This document shows, piece by piece, positions 16,320-25,091 of a stretch of DNA of 64,000 bases (the first letter of the stretch is position 1; every line of letters begins with the position of its first letter). This DNA comes from Pseudonocardia broussonetiae. GTDB lineage: Bacteria; Actinomycetota; Actinomycetes; Mycobacteriales; Pseudonocardiaceae. The notes beneath the pieces are model-generated. The model saw nothing but the letters and a program-made list of their open reading frames with translations. It was not told the DNA's origin and searched no databases. The DNA lies in contig NZ_CP053564.1 of assembly GCF_013155125.1 (NCBI RefSeq), positions 503,501 to 567,500 on the forward strand, given 5' to 3'. The position numbers and the translations under genes are program-made.

Positions 16320-16349
16320 ACCGTAGGCGCCGCACCCGGTGTGCGACAA
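16320..16349 (-). promoter_or_regulatory. Putative promoter of the cation efflux gene
   Basis: On the minus strand TTGTCG (16349-16344) and TACGGT (16325-16320) are separated by 18 bases. They would start transcription about 43 bases before the ATG at 16270. The match to the actinobacterial housekeeping consensus is good, but it is a pattern match only. Confidence 0.4.
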
Positions 16350-16397
16350 CGGCGTAGCAGCCACTCCGGTGCAGGTGGGAGGCCTGTGCGGGCGGAC

Positions 16398-17336
16398 TCA
16401 GGCGGATGCGGACGATCTCTTCACGTCGCTCGGGGTGCGTCCGAACTGGCGCCGGAACGCCTTCGTGAACGTCGACTGGTCGACGAAGCCCCACCGCCGG
16501 GCCGTCGTGGCGACGGTGTCGTCACGGCGGCGGTCGAGCAGTTCCTCGCGGGCACGGGCGAGCCGCCGTTGCCGGACGTAGGAACGCACCGTGGTGCCGT
16601 TGTCGGCGAAGACCTGGTACACGGTGCGCACGGACACCGACAGCTCCGCCGCCAGCTCCTCCGCGGTCGGCGCTGCCGGCAGCCGGTCCTCGACGGAGCG
16701 GGTCAGCGCGTGCCAGAGCCGCCCGGCGACCTGCGTGTGGTCGGGGACGAGGCCGCTGAAGGTCAGGAACGCCGTCTCCTTCAGCGCCGAGGCCAGCACG
16801 CCCGCGCTGTGGCGCTGCAGCGCGGCGTCCGGGGTCTCCGCGAGGCCCCGGAGCAGCCCCCGCAGCACCGTCGTCGACGCGGCGGGGACCGGCCCCCGGT
16901 TGAGCAGGTGCTCCAGGTTCGGCACCCAGGACTCCACGACGGCCCTGGGGAGGAACACGGTGCTCTTGTCGACGTGCTCGTCCACGGCGAACCGGCCGCT
17001 CGCCCGGGTGTCCCAGATGACGGCCTCGCCCGCGGAGAGCAGCAGGCTGCGCCCGCCGCACTCGACGCTCTCGCGGCCCGAGTGCAGGACGAGCACCCCC
17101 ACGTCGGTGCTGCCCCGCTCGGTCCCGTCGCGGTCGGCGACCCGGAAGCCCGTGCAGCGCCCCGTACGGCATCCGACGACGGTGACCTCGCCGAGCCGGT
17201 AGGAGCCGAGGTACCCGCTCTCCCACGCGCCGTCGGGGTGGACCCGCCAGCCGTCGTGCCACCGGCTGACGATGTCGGCCCACTGCTCGGAGGACGACGA
17301 GCCGGACGTGGGGGCTTCCTCGATCCGCTGCGTCAT
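16398..17336 (-). CDS. AraC-family transcriptional regulator
   Basis: This 312-residue protein has an N-terminal domain (30-190) of the AraC-binding-like type, with VGVLVLHSGRESVECGGRSL and the GEAVIWDTR strand. The C-terminal double HTH (205-305) contains ELAAELSVSVRTVYQVFADN and ARRWGFVDQSTFTKAFRRQF followed by GRTPSDVK. The layout resembles NitR and other regulators of catabolic operons. It lies 91 bases downstream of the alpha/beta hydrolase gene on the same strand, so it may regulate it. Its ligand is unknown. Confidence 0.88.
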   Translation of the reverse strand: MTQRIEEAPTSGSSSSEQWADIVSRWHDGWRVHPDGAWESGYLGSYRLGEVTVVGCRTGRCTGFRVADRDGTERGSTDVGVLVLHSGRESVECGGRSLLLSAGEAVIWDTRASGRFAVDEHVDKSTVFLPRAVVESWVPNLEHLLNRGPVPAASTTVLRGLLRGLAETPDAALQRHSAGVLASALKETAFLTFSGLVPDHTQVAGRLWHALTRSVEDRLPAAPTAEELAAELSVSVRTVYQVFADNGTTVRSYVRQRRLARAREELLDRRRDDTVATTARRWGFVDQSTFTKAFRRQFGRTPSDVKRSSASA

Positions 17337-17427
17337 CGCGCTCCTCCCGGGAGGGCTCGGGCCGCCCGCCGGACGTCCCGCAACGTACTCGAGCCGCGGC
17401 GGGGAGACGAGCCGCCGACTGCCGTAC

Positions 17428-18330
17428 CTACTTCAGCAGGTGCTCGGTGAACCACTGCAGCTGGGCCGGGCCGCTGACCGCGAACGCCTCGTCGACGTAG
17501 GCGTCGAAGTGGCCGCCCGGGAGCGTGAGGAGCCGCTTGGGCTCCAGGGCCTTCTCGTAGGCGGAGAGGGCGAGGTCGCACGGCGTCAGCACGTCGCCGG
17601 TCGCGACGACCATGAACAGCGGGGTCGGGCTGATCCGCGGTACGTAGGCCTGCGGCTCGTACTCGGTGAACAGCTCGACCGAGCGCAGCGTGACCTCGTT
17701 GCGCCAGGTCGTGGCGCGTTCCCGGATCGGCCCGAAGAAGAAGTCGTGGGTGTCCTGGGTGGGCAGCGCGCACGGCTCGTCCGGCGTGTTCTCGAACGCG
17801 ACCGGGATCATCGCCGGCGGCTCGCCCGCCAGGCGTGCGCGGCGGTCGGCGTCGAACGCCGCGCGGAGCCCGTCCCAGTGGTCGGAGCGGACGAGCCTGC
17901 GGGCGTTCTCCAGCCCGGTGACCAGCGGGACCTGCGAGACGACGCAGCGGACCCGCCGGTCGATCGCGGCGACGACGAGGACGTGGGCGCCCGAGTAGCT
18001 GGACCCCCAGACGCCGATGCGGTCGGCGTCGACCCCGCCCTGCTGGGAGAACCAGGTGATCGCGTCGCGGTAGTCGTGCACCTGCTGCCACGGGTCGATC
18101 TCGCCCGGCAGCGGCGAGTCGGACTCCCCGAGGTTGCGGTTGTCGTAGACCAGGACGTCGAACCCGGCCCCGTGGAACAGCTCGGCGAAGTCGTCGAGGA
18201 ACATCTCCTTGGTGGCCGAGAACCCGTGGGCCATGACGATGCCCGGGCGGGAGTCCGAGCCCTCTCCCGCGTACCACCATCCCCGCAGGACCGTTCCGTC
18301 CTCGGTGCCGAACTCCACGTTCTTCCGCAC
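17428..18330 (-). CDS. Alpha/beta hydrolase, S15/CocE-like
   Basis: This 300-residue hydrolase has the oxyanion region AHGFSATKE (about 34). The nucleophile motif GSSYSG has Ser111 in the GxSYxG form used by the X-Pro peptidase/CocE group. Asp in ATGDVLTP (about 249) and His in PGGHFDAY (about 273) complete the triad. GTG 18330 follows GGGAG. Similar proteins are annotated as alpha/beta hydrolases, some acting on dipeptides or esters. The substrate is not evident. The AraC gene downstream may control it. Confidence 0.85.
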   Translation of the reverse strand: MRKNVEFGTEDGTVLRGWWYAGEGSDSRPGIVMAHGFSATKEMFLDDFAELFHGAGFDVLVYDNRNLGESDSPLPGEIDPWQQVHDYRDAITWFSQQGGVDADRIGVWGSSYSGAHVLVVAAIDRRVRCVVSQVPLVTGLENARRLVRSDHWDGLRAAFDADRRARLAGEPPAMIPVAFENTPDEPCALPTQDTHDFFFGPIRERATTWRNEVTLRSVELFTEYEPQAYVPRISPTPLFMVVATGDVLTPCDLALSAYEKALEPKRLLTLPGGHFDAYVDEAFAVSGPAQLQWFTEHLLK

Positions 18331-18484
18331 GGTCGCTCCCTGTTCGTCGTCGACGAGGCAGCCGGGCTCCGGACGAGCCGGGCGAGTGACCTGATCCTGT
18401 CGAGGGTGCGGCAGGCTCGGATACGTCGCGGAGTGCAGGGAATTGGTCCGGGGGTGCAGGCCGCACGGCGAGCACGAACACGGG

Positions 18485-18518
18485 AACGGCCCTCCAGGAG
18501 ATCTCCTGGAGGGCCGTT
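18485..18518 (-). terminator. 34-bp perfect palindrome after the initiator tRNA
   Basis: AACGGCCCTCCAGGAGA is immediately followed by its exact reverse complement, so the 34 bases form a perfect palindrome with no spacer. It starts 8 bases past the tRNA 3' end in the direction of tRNA transcription. No T-run follows. It is likely the tRNA terminator or processing hairpin, and it also separates the tRNA from the hydrolase gene. Confidence 0.65.
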
Positions 18519-18526
18519 GCGTCTAG

Positions 18527-18600
18527 TAGCGGGGGTAGGATTCGAACCTACGACCTCTGGGTTATGAGCCCAGCGAGCTACCGAGCTGCTCCACCCCGCG
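18527..18600 (-). tRNA. Initiator tRNA-fMet (anticodon CAT)
   Basis: The 74-nt cloverleaf reads CGCGGGG acceptor, D stem GAGC/GCTC and anticodon loop CTCATAA. The anticodon stem ends in three G:C pairs (CTGGG/CCCAG), and the T arm is GTAGG-TTCGAAT-CCTAC. The first base C faces T72, so the 1:72 pair is open. That open pair and the three GC pairs are initiator hallmarks. The CCA end is not encoded (CTA follows). This is the only tRNA I found in the window. Confidence 0.95.
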
Positions 18601-18697
18601 CCGCTGTTGTTCTCTTGTGTCTACGACTGTACACGTCCCCGACACGTGTTCGCAGCGGGGGTGCGGTACACGTCGCCGCAGGTCAGGGGCCCACCGA

Positions 18698-18741
18698 CGC
18701 CGCGACCCCCGTCGACCGGGTGGTCGGCGGGGGTCGCGGCG
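18698..18741 (-). terminator. GC-rich hairpin terminator after the UPF0182 gene
   Basis: CGCCGCGACCCCCG (18698-18711) pairs perfectly with CGGGGGTCGCGGCG (18728-18741) around a 16-base loop. It lies 28 bases beyond the UPF0182 stop on its transcript. There is no U-run, as usual for such actinobacterial hairpins. Confidence 0.55.
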
Positions 18742-18769
18742 TGATCGAGACCTGCGTCTCAGCGGGGCG

Positions 18770-21697
18770 TCAGCCGCCCGCGGCGGCCTGCGCCGCCTGG
18801 AACTGCTGGGCCGCGGCGTCCAGGGCGGCCAGGGCCTGGCCCTGGGCCGCGAAGTCGCCGCTCGTCTGCGCCGCGCGCAGGTTGGCCAGCGCGGCCTGGA
18901 TGGCCTGGGCGGCGGCCGCCAGCTCCGGGGTGGCCCCGGCGCCCGTGCTCGGGGCGGCGGTGCCCGGCTCCGGCGGCGCGGTGCCCGGGGTGGTCGGCAC
19001 GTCGGCCGCGGCGCCGGCGCCGAAGACCTGGTCGAGCGCGCCCGCCAGGTCGGGCGCGAAGCCGACCCGCCCGTTGTAGCTCACGAGGACGCGGGCCAGC
19101 TGCGGGTAGCTGGAGTCCTCGTTGGCGCGCTGGATGTAGACCGGCTCGACGTAGAGCAGGCCGCCGGCGACCGGCAGCGTCAGCAGGTTGCCGTTGATGA
19201 CCGAGCTCTGCCCGTTGCGGGCGAGCAGGCCGAGCTCCTGGCTGACCTGCGGCGTGCCGACGAACCGGCTCTGCACCTGCTGCGGGCCCAACTCCTGGGT
19301 GTCCGGTGGCAGCTGCAGCAGCGTGATCTGGCCGTAGGTCTCCGGATCGGAGCTCGCCGACATGTACGCCGAGAGGATGTCGCGGTTCTGGAACACCAGC
19401 GCGCTGGTGAGCTGGAACGACGGGTCGCCCGACGCCTGTCCGCCCGGCTGCCCGGCCAGCAGGTAGTACGGCGGCTGGGCGAGCCCGCCCGCCCCGCCAC
19501 CGGCCGGCGTCGGGTCCGAGGGGACCTCCCAGAACGAGACGTTCGAGAAGAACTCGCCGGGGTTGTCGACGTGGTAGCTGGTGAGCAGGTCGCGCTGGAC
19601 CTTGAACTGGTCCTCCGGGTAGCGCAGGTGGTCGCGCAGGCTCGGCGTGATCGCCGAGGCGGGCTGCACCGTGTCCGGGAAGGTCTTCATCCAGGTCTGC
19701 AGCACGGGGTCGGCCTCGTCGAACGCGTACAGCGTGACCGTGCCGTCGTAGGCGTCGACGGTGGCCTTCACCGAGTTGCGCAGGTAGCTGACCTCGCGGT
19801 CGAGCTCCGGGCGCACCCCCGGGCCGCCGGCGAGCGTGTCGGCGGTGGCCTCACCGAGCTGCGTGCGCTCGGCGTAGGGGTAGTTGTCCAGCGTGGTGTA
19901 GCCGTCGACGATCCAGGTGATCCGCCCGTCGACGACCGACGGGTACGGGTCGCCGTCGACGGTCAGCCACGGCGCGACCAGCTCGACGCGGTCGGCCGGG
20001 TCGCGGACGTACATGATCTTCGAGTTCTCGTTGATCGAGTTGTTGAACAGGATGTTGCGCTCGCCGTAGTACGCGGCGAAGGCCAGCCGGTTGACGATGT
20101 TGTCGAGCGGCACGCCGCCCCGGCCGGTGTAGGTGTACTGCTGGGTGTCCGAGTCGTACTCGACCGGCGGGGCGCCCTCGGGAGCGCCGACGATCGAGTA
20201 GCCGCGGATCAGCTCGCCGTAGTACGTGCGGGGCTCCTGCACGCGCAGGCTCTCCGGCAGCGCCTCGCTCGTCGAGTTGGTGGTGTCGATGCTGGTGAAG
20301 CGGGGCAGGCCGCCCTCGCCGCCGGCGTCGTCGAGCGCCGCGTTGACCTGGTTGGCCGGGGCCACCACGAGGCCGTTGCCGTGGGTGTAGACGAGCTGCT
20401 GGTTGATCCAGTCCGTCTGGTTGCCCGCGAGGCCCGCGGTGTTGAGCTCTCGCAGGCCGAGCACGTAGTCCTGGACGGTGCCGTCGGCGCCCTCGTAGCG
20501 GTCGATGTCGAGCGCCTCGGGGAAGCCGTAGAACGTGCGGCGCTGCTGGAGCTGGGTGAACGTGTCGGTGAGCTGCGCCGGGTCGAGGATCCGGATGTTG
20601 GGGATCGTCGCGGTCTCGGCGCGCACCTCGGCCGGGGTGGCCTCGGACTCGCCGCTGTAGGGCACCTCGGTGACGGTGGCGTCGGTGAGGCCGTAGGCGT
20701 CGCGGGTGGCCGCGATGTTTCGCTCGATCGACTGCGCCTCGCGCGCCTGCGCGTTCGGGGCGACGACGAACTGCTGCAGGATCGCGGGCCACGCCGCCCC
20801 GACCAGCACGCTGGACAGCACGAGCAGCACGGTGGCGATCGCCGGCAGCTGCAGGTTGTTGCGGAACACCGCGACGAAGAACGCGGCCGCGCAGATCAGC
20901 GAGATGAACAGCAGGATCAGCTTGGCCGGCATCACCGCGTTGAGGTCGGTGTAGGTGGCGCCGTTGAACAGCGGGTTGCGCTGGGAGAACAGCAGCTCGT
21001 AGCGGTCGAGCCAGTAGGCGACGGCCTTGAGGAGCACGAACACGCCGGCCAGCACGGCGAGCTGGGCGCGCGCCGCGCCGGAGACCTGGCCGCCGCGGCC
21101 GGTGAGCCGGATGCCGCCGAAGATGTAGTGCGTGACGAGCGCGACGACGAAGCTGATCGCGACGCCGACGAACAGCCAGTTCAGCAGCAGCCGCCAGAAC
21201 GGGAGCTGGAAGACGTAGAAGCTGACGTCGAGGCCGAACTCCGGGTCGGGGATGCCGAACGGCGTGGAGTTGATGAACTGCTGCACGACCTGCCAGTCGC
21301 CCTGCGCGGCCAGGCCGGCGACGACGCCGACGGCCACCGGGATGCCGATCGCGAACAGGCGCAGCCGCTGGATGATCACGGTGCGGTAGCGGGCGATGGG
21401 GTCCTCGGGACCCGAGAGCGGCACGAACACCGGCCGGGACCGGTAGGCGATCCACAGCGACAGCGCGACGAGCCCGCCGATCAGCAGGCCGCCGACGAGG
21501 AACTGCACGATCCGGGTGAACAGGATCGTGGTGAACACGCCCCGGAACCCGACCTCGCCGAACCACAGCCAGTCGATGTAGAAGTTGATCAGCCGGGAGC
21601 CGCCGAGCAGCAGCAGCACGAGCACGCCCGCCACGGCGAGCAGGATCCGGGTGCGGCGGGTCAGCGTCGGGGCTCCCACCGGGGGCCGCATGGCCAC
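18770..21697 (-). CDS. UPF0182 large membrane protein
   Basis: This 975-residue protein has about seven membrane spans in the first 350 residues. The first, ILLAVAGVLVLLLLG, is followed by FYIDWLWFGEVGF, a UPF0182 hallmark. A long extracytoplasmic domain follows, ending in an Ala/Gln-rich helical tail (about 905-975). The family is widespread in actinobacteria and is encoded by Rv3193c at the same place in M. tuberculosis; its function is unknown. GTG 21697 has GGAG 8 bases upstream, against 14 for ATG 21691, so GTG is preferred. It shares a strand with the PDZ gene, 116 bases away. Confidence 0.92.
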   Translation of the reverse strand: MAMRPPVGAPTLTRRTRILLAVAGVLVLLLLGGSRLINFYIDWLWFGEVGFRGVFTTILFTRIVQFLVGGLLIGGLVALSLWIAYRSRPVFVPLSGPEDPIARYRTVIIQRLRLFAIGIPVAVGVVAGLAAQGDWQVVQQFINSTPFGIPDPEFGLDVSFYVFQLPFWRLLLNWLFVGVAISFVVALVTHYIFGGIRLTGRGGQVSGAARAQLAVLAGVFVLLKAVAYWLDRYELLFSQRNPLFNGATYTDLNAVMPAKLILLFISLICAAAFFVAVFRNNLQLPAIATVLLVLSSVLVGAAWPAILQQFVVAPNAQAREAQSIERNIAATRDAYGLTDATVTEVPYSGESEATPAEVRAETATIPNIRILDPAQLTDTFTQLQQRRTFYGFPEALDIDRYEGADGTVQDYVLGLRELNTAGLAGNQTDWINQQLVYTHGNGLVVAPANQVNAALDDAGGEGGLPRFTSIDTTNSTSEALPESLRVQEPRTYYGELIRGYSIVGAPEGAPPVEYDSDTQQYTYTGRGGVPLDNIVNRLAFAAYYGERNILFNNSINENSKIMYVRDPADRVELVAPWLTVDGDPYPSVVDGRITWIVDGYTTLDNYPYAERTQLGEATADTLAGGPGVRPELDREVSYLRNSVKATVDAYDGTVTLYAFDEADPVLQTWMKTFPDTVQPASAITPSLRDHLRYPEDQFKVQRDLLTSYHVDNPGEFFSNVSFWEVPSDPTPAGGGAGGLAQPPYYLLAGQPGGQASGDPSFQLTSALVFQNRDILSAYMSASSDPETYGQITLLQLPPDTQELGPQQVQSRFVGTPQVSQELGLLARNGQSSVINGNLLTLPVAGGLLYVEPVYIQRANEDSSYPQLARVLVSYNGRVGFAPDLAGALDQVFGAGAAADVPTTPGTAPPEPGTAAPSTGAGATPELAAAAQAIQAALANLRAAQTSGDFAAQGQALAALDAAAQQFQAAQAAAGG

Positions 21698-21813
21698 GAG
21701 ACACGCTCCAGGGTCTTGACAGTGTGCGGGCCCGCCTGCGCGCCCTGCTGTCCCAACTCTACGGAGACCGTGTGGGGTTCCCGTGGGGCGTGTCCGTTTT
21801 GCTCAGACCGTGA

Positions 21814-22830
21814 TCAACACGGTGCCGTGGGGCGACCTGCGCGCAACGCGTCGAGCTGGTCGATGGCGTCGTCCAGGGTCGTGACGCGGATGAGGTCGAG
21901 CCCGTCCGGGGCCGTCGACACCGCCTCCGCGCAGTTGGCGTCGGGCACGAGGAACACCTCCGCGCCCACCTCGCTCGCCTTCGCCATCTTGAACGGCACG
22001 CCGTCGATGGCGCCGACCGCGCCGCTCGGGTCGATCGAGCCGGTGCCCGCGATGAAGCGGCCGCCCGTCAGCTCACCGGGGGTGAGGCGGTCGACGACGG
22101 CCAGGGAGAACATCAGCCCGGCCGACGGGCCGCCGATGCCGTCCAGCGAGATGTCGATGGCGCCGTCGCGGGCCTCGACGGTGGGCCGCACCCCGAGGAA
22201 GCCCTGCGCGCGGTCCGGGCTCGCGCCCAGCACGACGTCGACCTGCTGCTCGGTGCCCTCGCGCCGGTAGTCGATGGCGACCGTGTCGCCGGGCCGCGCG
22301 TCGGTGAGCCGGTCGGACACCTCCGCCGCCGACGCCACCGGCTGCCCCGCCACGGACACGATCTCGTCGCCCGCCTCCAGCACGCCCGCCGCCGGGGAGT
22401 CGGCGACGACGCCCGCCACCAGCACGCGCGCGGGCAGCCCCAGCTCGGTGACGGCGGCGGCCTCCGCGTTGGACTCCGACGACGCGAACTGCGCGGCGTT
22501 CTCGTCCTGGATCTCCTGGTCGGTGCGGTCGGAGGGGAACACCGACTCGCGCGGGATCACCCGCCGCTCCCCCGACGCCCAGAACCACAGCGTCGTGAAC
22601 AGCGACAGCCGGTCGGTGACCGACACCGTCGTCATGTTGAGGTGCCCCGTCGTCGGGTACTGCGGCAGCCCCTCGACGCGCACGATCTGCGTGCCCTCGT
22701 AGTCGCCGAGGGTGTCGTGGGTGGGACCGGGGCCCAGCGCGACGAACGGCACGGGCAGGGTCGCGCCGATGACGCCGAGGGACACCGCCAGCAGGGCGGC
22801 GGCCACGGCGGTCAGCGGGCGACGGCTCAC
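21814..22830 (-). CDS. PDZ-domain Lon-like serine protease (YlbL type)
   Basis: This 338-residue protein begins with a signal-anchor (ALLAVSLGVIGATLPVPFVAL). It has a PDZ domain at about 135-200 (AGDEIVSVAGQPV). A Lon-type S16 protease domain follows, with the catalytic dyad Ser236 (GGPSAGLM) and Lys281 (GVPFKMAKA). It should act at the outer face of the membrane. It matches Rv3194c in position. It is divergent from the DUF2342 gene, with 66 bases between starts. Confidence 0.9.
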   Translation of the reverse strand: MSRRPLTAVAAALLAVSLGVIGATLPVPFVALGPGPTHDTLGDYEGTQIVRVEGLPQYPTTGHLNMTTVSVTDRLSLFTTLWFWASGERRVIPRESVFPSDRTDQEIQDENAAQFASSESNAEAAAVTELGLPARVLVAGVVADSPAAGVLEAGDEIVSVAGQPVASAAEVSDRLTDARPGDTVAIDYRREGTEQQVDVVLGASPDRAQGFLGVRPTVEARDGAIDISLDGIGGPSAGLMFSLAVVDRLTPGELTGGRFIAGTGSIDPSGAVGAIDGVPFKMAKASEVGAEVFLVPDANCAEAVSTAPDGLDLIRVTTLDDAIDQLDALRAGRPTAPC

Positions 22831-22896
22831 GGGCGAACCCTATTCGGCCCGGTGTGCGGGCCTCGTACGGTGGTCGGCGCGCGTACCGTGGTCGGC

Positions 22897-24321
22897 ATGA
22901 GCGACAAGCCGCCGTTCGGTTTCGGACCCTCCGACCGCAACGACCCCGACCGGGGCCGCGACGACGAACCCGGCCGCGGTGACGGCCCGGCCGACCCCTT
23001 CGGCTTCGGCAACCTGCCGGGCATGCCGCCGGGCGGGCTGCCCGGGATGGGTGGCCTGCCGGGCATGGGCGGCCCCGGTGGTTTCGACGTCAACCAGCTC
23101 GGCCAGATGCTCACCCAGCTCGGGCAGATGCTCAGCCAGGCGCAGAACACCGGCGACGGCCCCGTCAACTACGACCTCGCCGCGCAGATGGCCACGCAGC
23201 AGCTCGCCGCCACCACCTCGTCGCTGACGGGGGCGCAGCGCGCCGCCGTGTCCGACGCGGTGAAGCTGGCCGAGCTGTGGCTCGACGCCGCCACCGAGTT
23301 CCCGGCCGGCGCCACGTCGACGAAGGCGTGGTCGGCGAGCGAGTGGGTCACCGCGAGCATGCCCACGTGGAAGCGCCTGTGCGACCCGGTGGCGCGCCGC
23401 ATGTCCACGGCCTGGACCGACGCGCTGCCCGAGGAGGCGCGCGCCGCGGCCGGCCCGATGATGGCGATGCTCGGCCAGATGGGCGGGCTCGCGTTCGGCA
23501 GCCAGCTCGGGCAGGGCCTGGCGCAGCTCGCCGCCGAGGTGCTCACCTCCACCGACATCGGCATCCCGGTCGGCCCCGACCGCGTCGCGGCGCTGCTGCC
23601 GGAGAACGTCGAGAAGCTGACGCGCGACCTCGACCGCCCGGCCAGCGAGGTCCTGCTGTTCCTCGCCGCGCGCGAGGCCGCCCACCAGCGCCTGTTCGCC
23701 CACGTCGGGTGGCTCAGGGAGCGGCTGCTGCGCACCGTCGAGGAGTACGCGCAGGGCATCACGATCGACACCTCGAAGATCGAGGAGATGGCGCGGGGCA
23801 TCGACCCGTCGAACCCCGAGGCCATCCAGGAGGCCATGGGCTCGGGCATGTTCGAGCCCGAGACCACGCCGGAGCAGAAGGCCGCGCTCGCGCGGCTGGA
23901 GACGCTGCTCGCGCTCATCGAGGGCTGGGTCGACGCCGTGGTGGCCGAGGCCGTCGGCGACCGCCTGCCCGGTGCCGAGGCGATGCGCGAGACGCTGCGG
24001 CGCCGTCGCGCGTCCGGCGGGCCGGCCGAGCAGACGTTCGCCACGGTCGTCGGGCTGGAGCTGCGGCCCCGGCGCCTGCGGGCGGCCGCGGAGCTGTGGC
24101 GCCTGCTCGGCGAGCAGCGCGGTGCCGCCGGGCGCGACGCGCTGTGGGCCCACCCGGACCTCATCCCGTCGGCCGACGACCTCGACGACCCGGCGGCGTT
24201 CGTCGCGCGCGACGAGGTGGGCGACCCGATCGCGGAGCTCGAGAAGCTCGCGGGCACCGACGCCGCACCCGACCCGGAGAACCCCGGCGCCGAGGACGAG
24301 AAGAAGGACCCCGAGGCGTAG
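22897..24321 (+). CDS. Zinc-dependent metalloprotease-like protein (DUF2342/Zincin_2)
   Basis: The 474-residue protein starts with a disordered acidic and Gly/Pro/Met-rich region, with LPGM repeats at residues 40-60. The Zincin_2 body follows. Its core helix is FLAAREAAHQRLF at about residue 258, with RExxH where a canonical zincin has HExxH. An acidic, Pro-rich tail closes it. It matches Rv3195. The substrate is unknown, and whether it is catalytically active is uncertain. ATG 22897 lacks a strong ribosome site. Confidence 0.85.
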   Translation: MSDKPPFGFGPSDRNDPDRGRDDEPGRGDGPADPFGFGNLPGMPPGGLPGMGGLPGMGGPGGFDVNQLGQMLTQLGQMLSQAQNTGDGPVNYDLAAQMATQQLAATTSSLTGAQRAAVSDAVKLAELWLDAATEFPAGATSTKAWSASEWVTASMPTWKRLCDPVARRMSTAWTDALPEEARAAAGPMMAMLGQMGGLAFGSQLGQGLAQLAAEVLTSTDIGIPVGPDRVAALLPENVEKLTRDLDRPASEVLLFLAAREAAHQRLFAHVGWLRERLLRTVEEYAQGITIDTSKIEEMARGIDPSNPEAIQEAMGSGMFEPETTPEQKAALARLETLLALIEGWVDAVVAEAVGDRLPGAEAMRETLRRRRASGGPAEQTFATVVGLELRPRRLRAAAELWRLLGEQRGAAGRDALWAHPDLIPSADDLDDPAAFVARDEVGDPIAELEKLAGTDAAPDPENPGAEDEKKDPEA

Positions 24322-24338
24322 TCCGCCTCCAGGCGCCG

Positions 24339-24971
24339 TCAGCCGGGCCCGGCCGCGAGGTCGGGCCCGGTCAGCGTCGTGGGCCCGGTGTCTGTGTCCG
24401 GCCCGGTGTCTGTGTCCGGCGGGGTGTCGGGCTCGTCGCCGTCGGTGCCGACCAGGCCCAGCCCGGCAGCCGCGGACAGCCCCTCGAGGTAGCCCATCGC
24501 GCGCTCGGTGCGGGGGTAGCGCCGCACCCAGGCCCAGAACGCGTCGTCGTGGCCGGGCTCGAGCAGGTGCGCGAGCTCGTGGACCAGGACGTAGTCGACG
24601 ACCCAGCCCGGCGCGTCGCGGAGCCGCTCGCTGATCCGGATCGTGCGGTCGGCGGGCGTGCAGGAGGCCCAGCGGGTGCGCATCGTGGGCACCCAGCGGA
24701 CGGTGGCGGGCACGGCGAGCCCGTCGAGGTGGCGGCGGTTGAGGTCGAGGCAGCGGCGCCGCAGCGCGTCGTCACCGGTGCGGCCCGGCGAGCGGCGGCG
24801 GGCCTCGCTGCGCTCCAGGCGGGCCACCATCTCGTCGACCCAGCGGCGCTCCTCGCTCTCGCTCATCCACCCCGGGATGAACACGATCACGGTGTCGCCC
24901 TCGCGCCGGGCGCTGACCATCCGCTTGCGACGGTCGCTGCGCCGGACCTCGACGGCCGTGGGCCACGCCAT
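24339..24971 (-). CDS. YgjP-like metallopeptidase (M48-related, DUF45)
   Basis: This 210-residue protein has the zinc motif HELAH at 131-135 and the downstream segment HDDAFWAWVRRY that supplies the third ligand. RTRWASCTPADRTIRISERL matches the RWGSCs...I.l block of the YgjP/SprT-like family. The C-terminal 40 residues are a low-complexity Thr/Asp/Pro/Gly tail built on a repeated PDTDTG unit. It converges with the DUF2342 gene and is divergent from the ThiF-like gene. Its target is unknown. Confidence 0.85.
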   Translation of the reverse strand: MAWPTAVEVRRSDRRKRMVSARREGDTVIVFIPGWMSESEERRWVDEMVARLERSEARRRSPGRTGDDALRRRCLDLNRRHLDGLAVPATVRWVPTMRTRWASCTPADRTIRISERLRDAPGWVVDYVLVHELAHLLEPGHDDAFWAWVRRYPRTERAMGYLEGLSAAAGLGLVGTDGDEPDTPPDTDTGPDTDTGPTTLTGPDLAAGPG

Positions 24972-25019
24972 GCCACCGAGGGTAGTCCCCGCAGGTCACC
25001 GCGGGCGGGCCGGTGCGAG

Positions 25020-25051
25020 TTGTCCACAGGCCGTGGGCATCAACTGTGGAC
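25020..25051. promoter_or_regulatory. DnaA-box-like inverted pair in a divergent promoter
   Basis: TTGTCCACA (25020-25028) matches the DnaA box consensus of high-GC actinobacteria. CTGTGGAC (25044-25051) is the exact inverted copy of the core GTCCACAG at 25022-25029. They lie between the divergent metallopeptidase and ThiF-like genes. It might be a DnaA-controlled promoter or titration site. A single pair is too little for an origin. Confidence 0.4.
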
Positions 25052-25091
25052 GGGCGGCACGCCGGGGCGCGGATCCGGCGACCATCGCCGC

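Noticed and set aside
18485..18600. Integrated element at the tRNA gene
   Set aside because: No integrase, excision genes or second copy of the tRNA 3' end is seen nearby.
18617..22270. A 1217-codon open frame on the plus strand
   Set aside because: It is antisense to the UPF0182 gene and the PDZ protease gene, whose products have recognisable domains, motifs and membrane spans. The plus frame is Arg/Ala/Gly-rich low complexity, as expected for a shadow frame in high-GC DNA.
25020..25051. Replication origin
   Set aside because: Only two DnaA-like words are present, without dnaA, dnaN or an AT-rich unwinding region.
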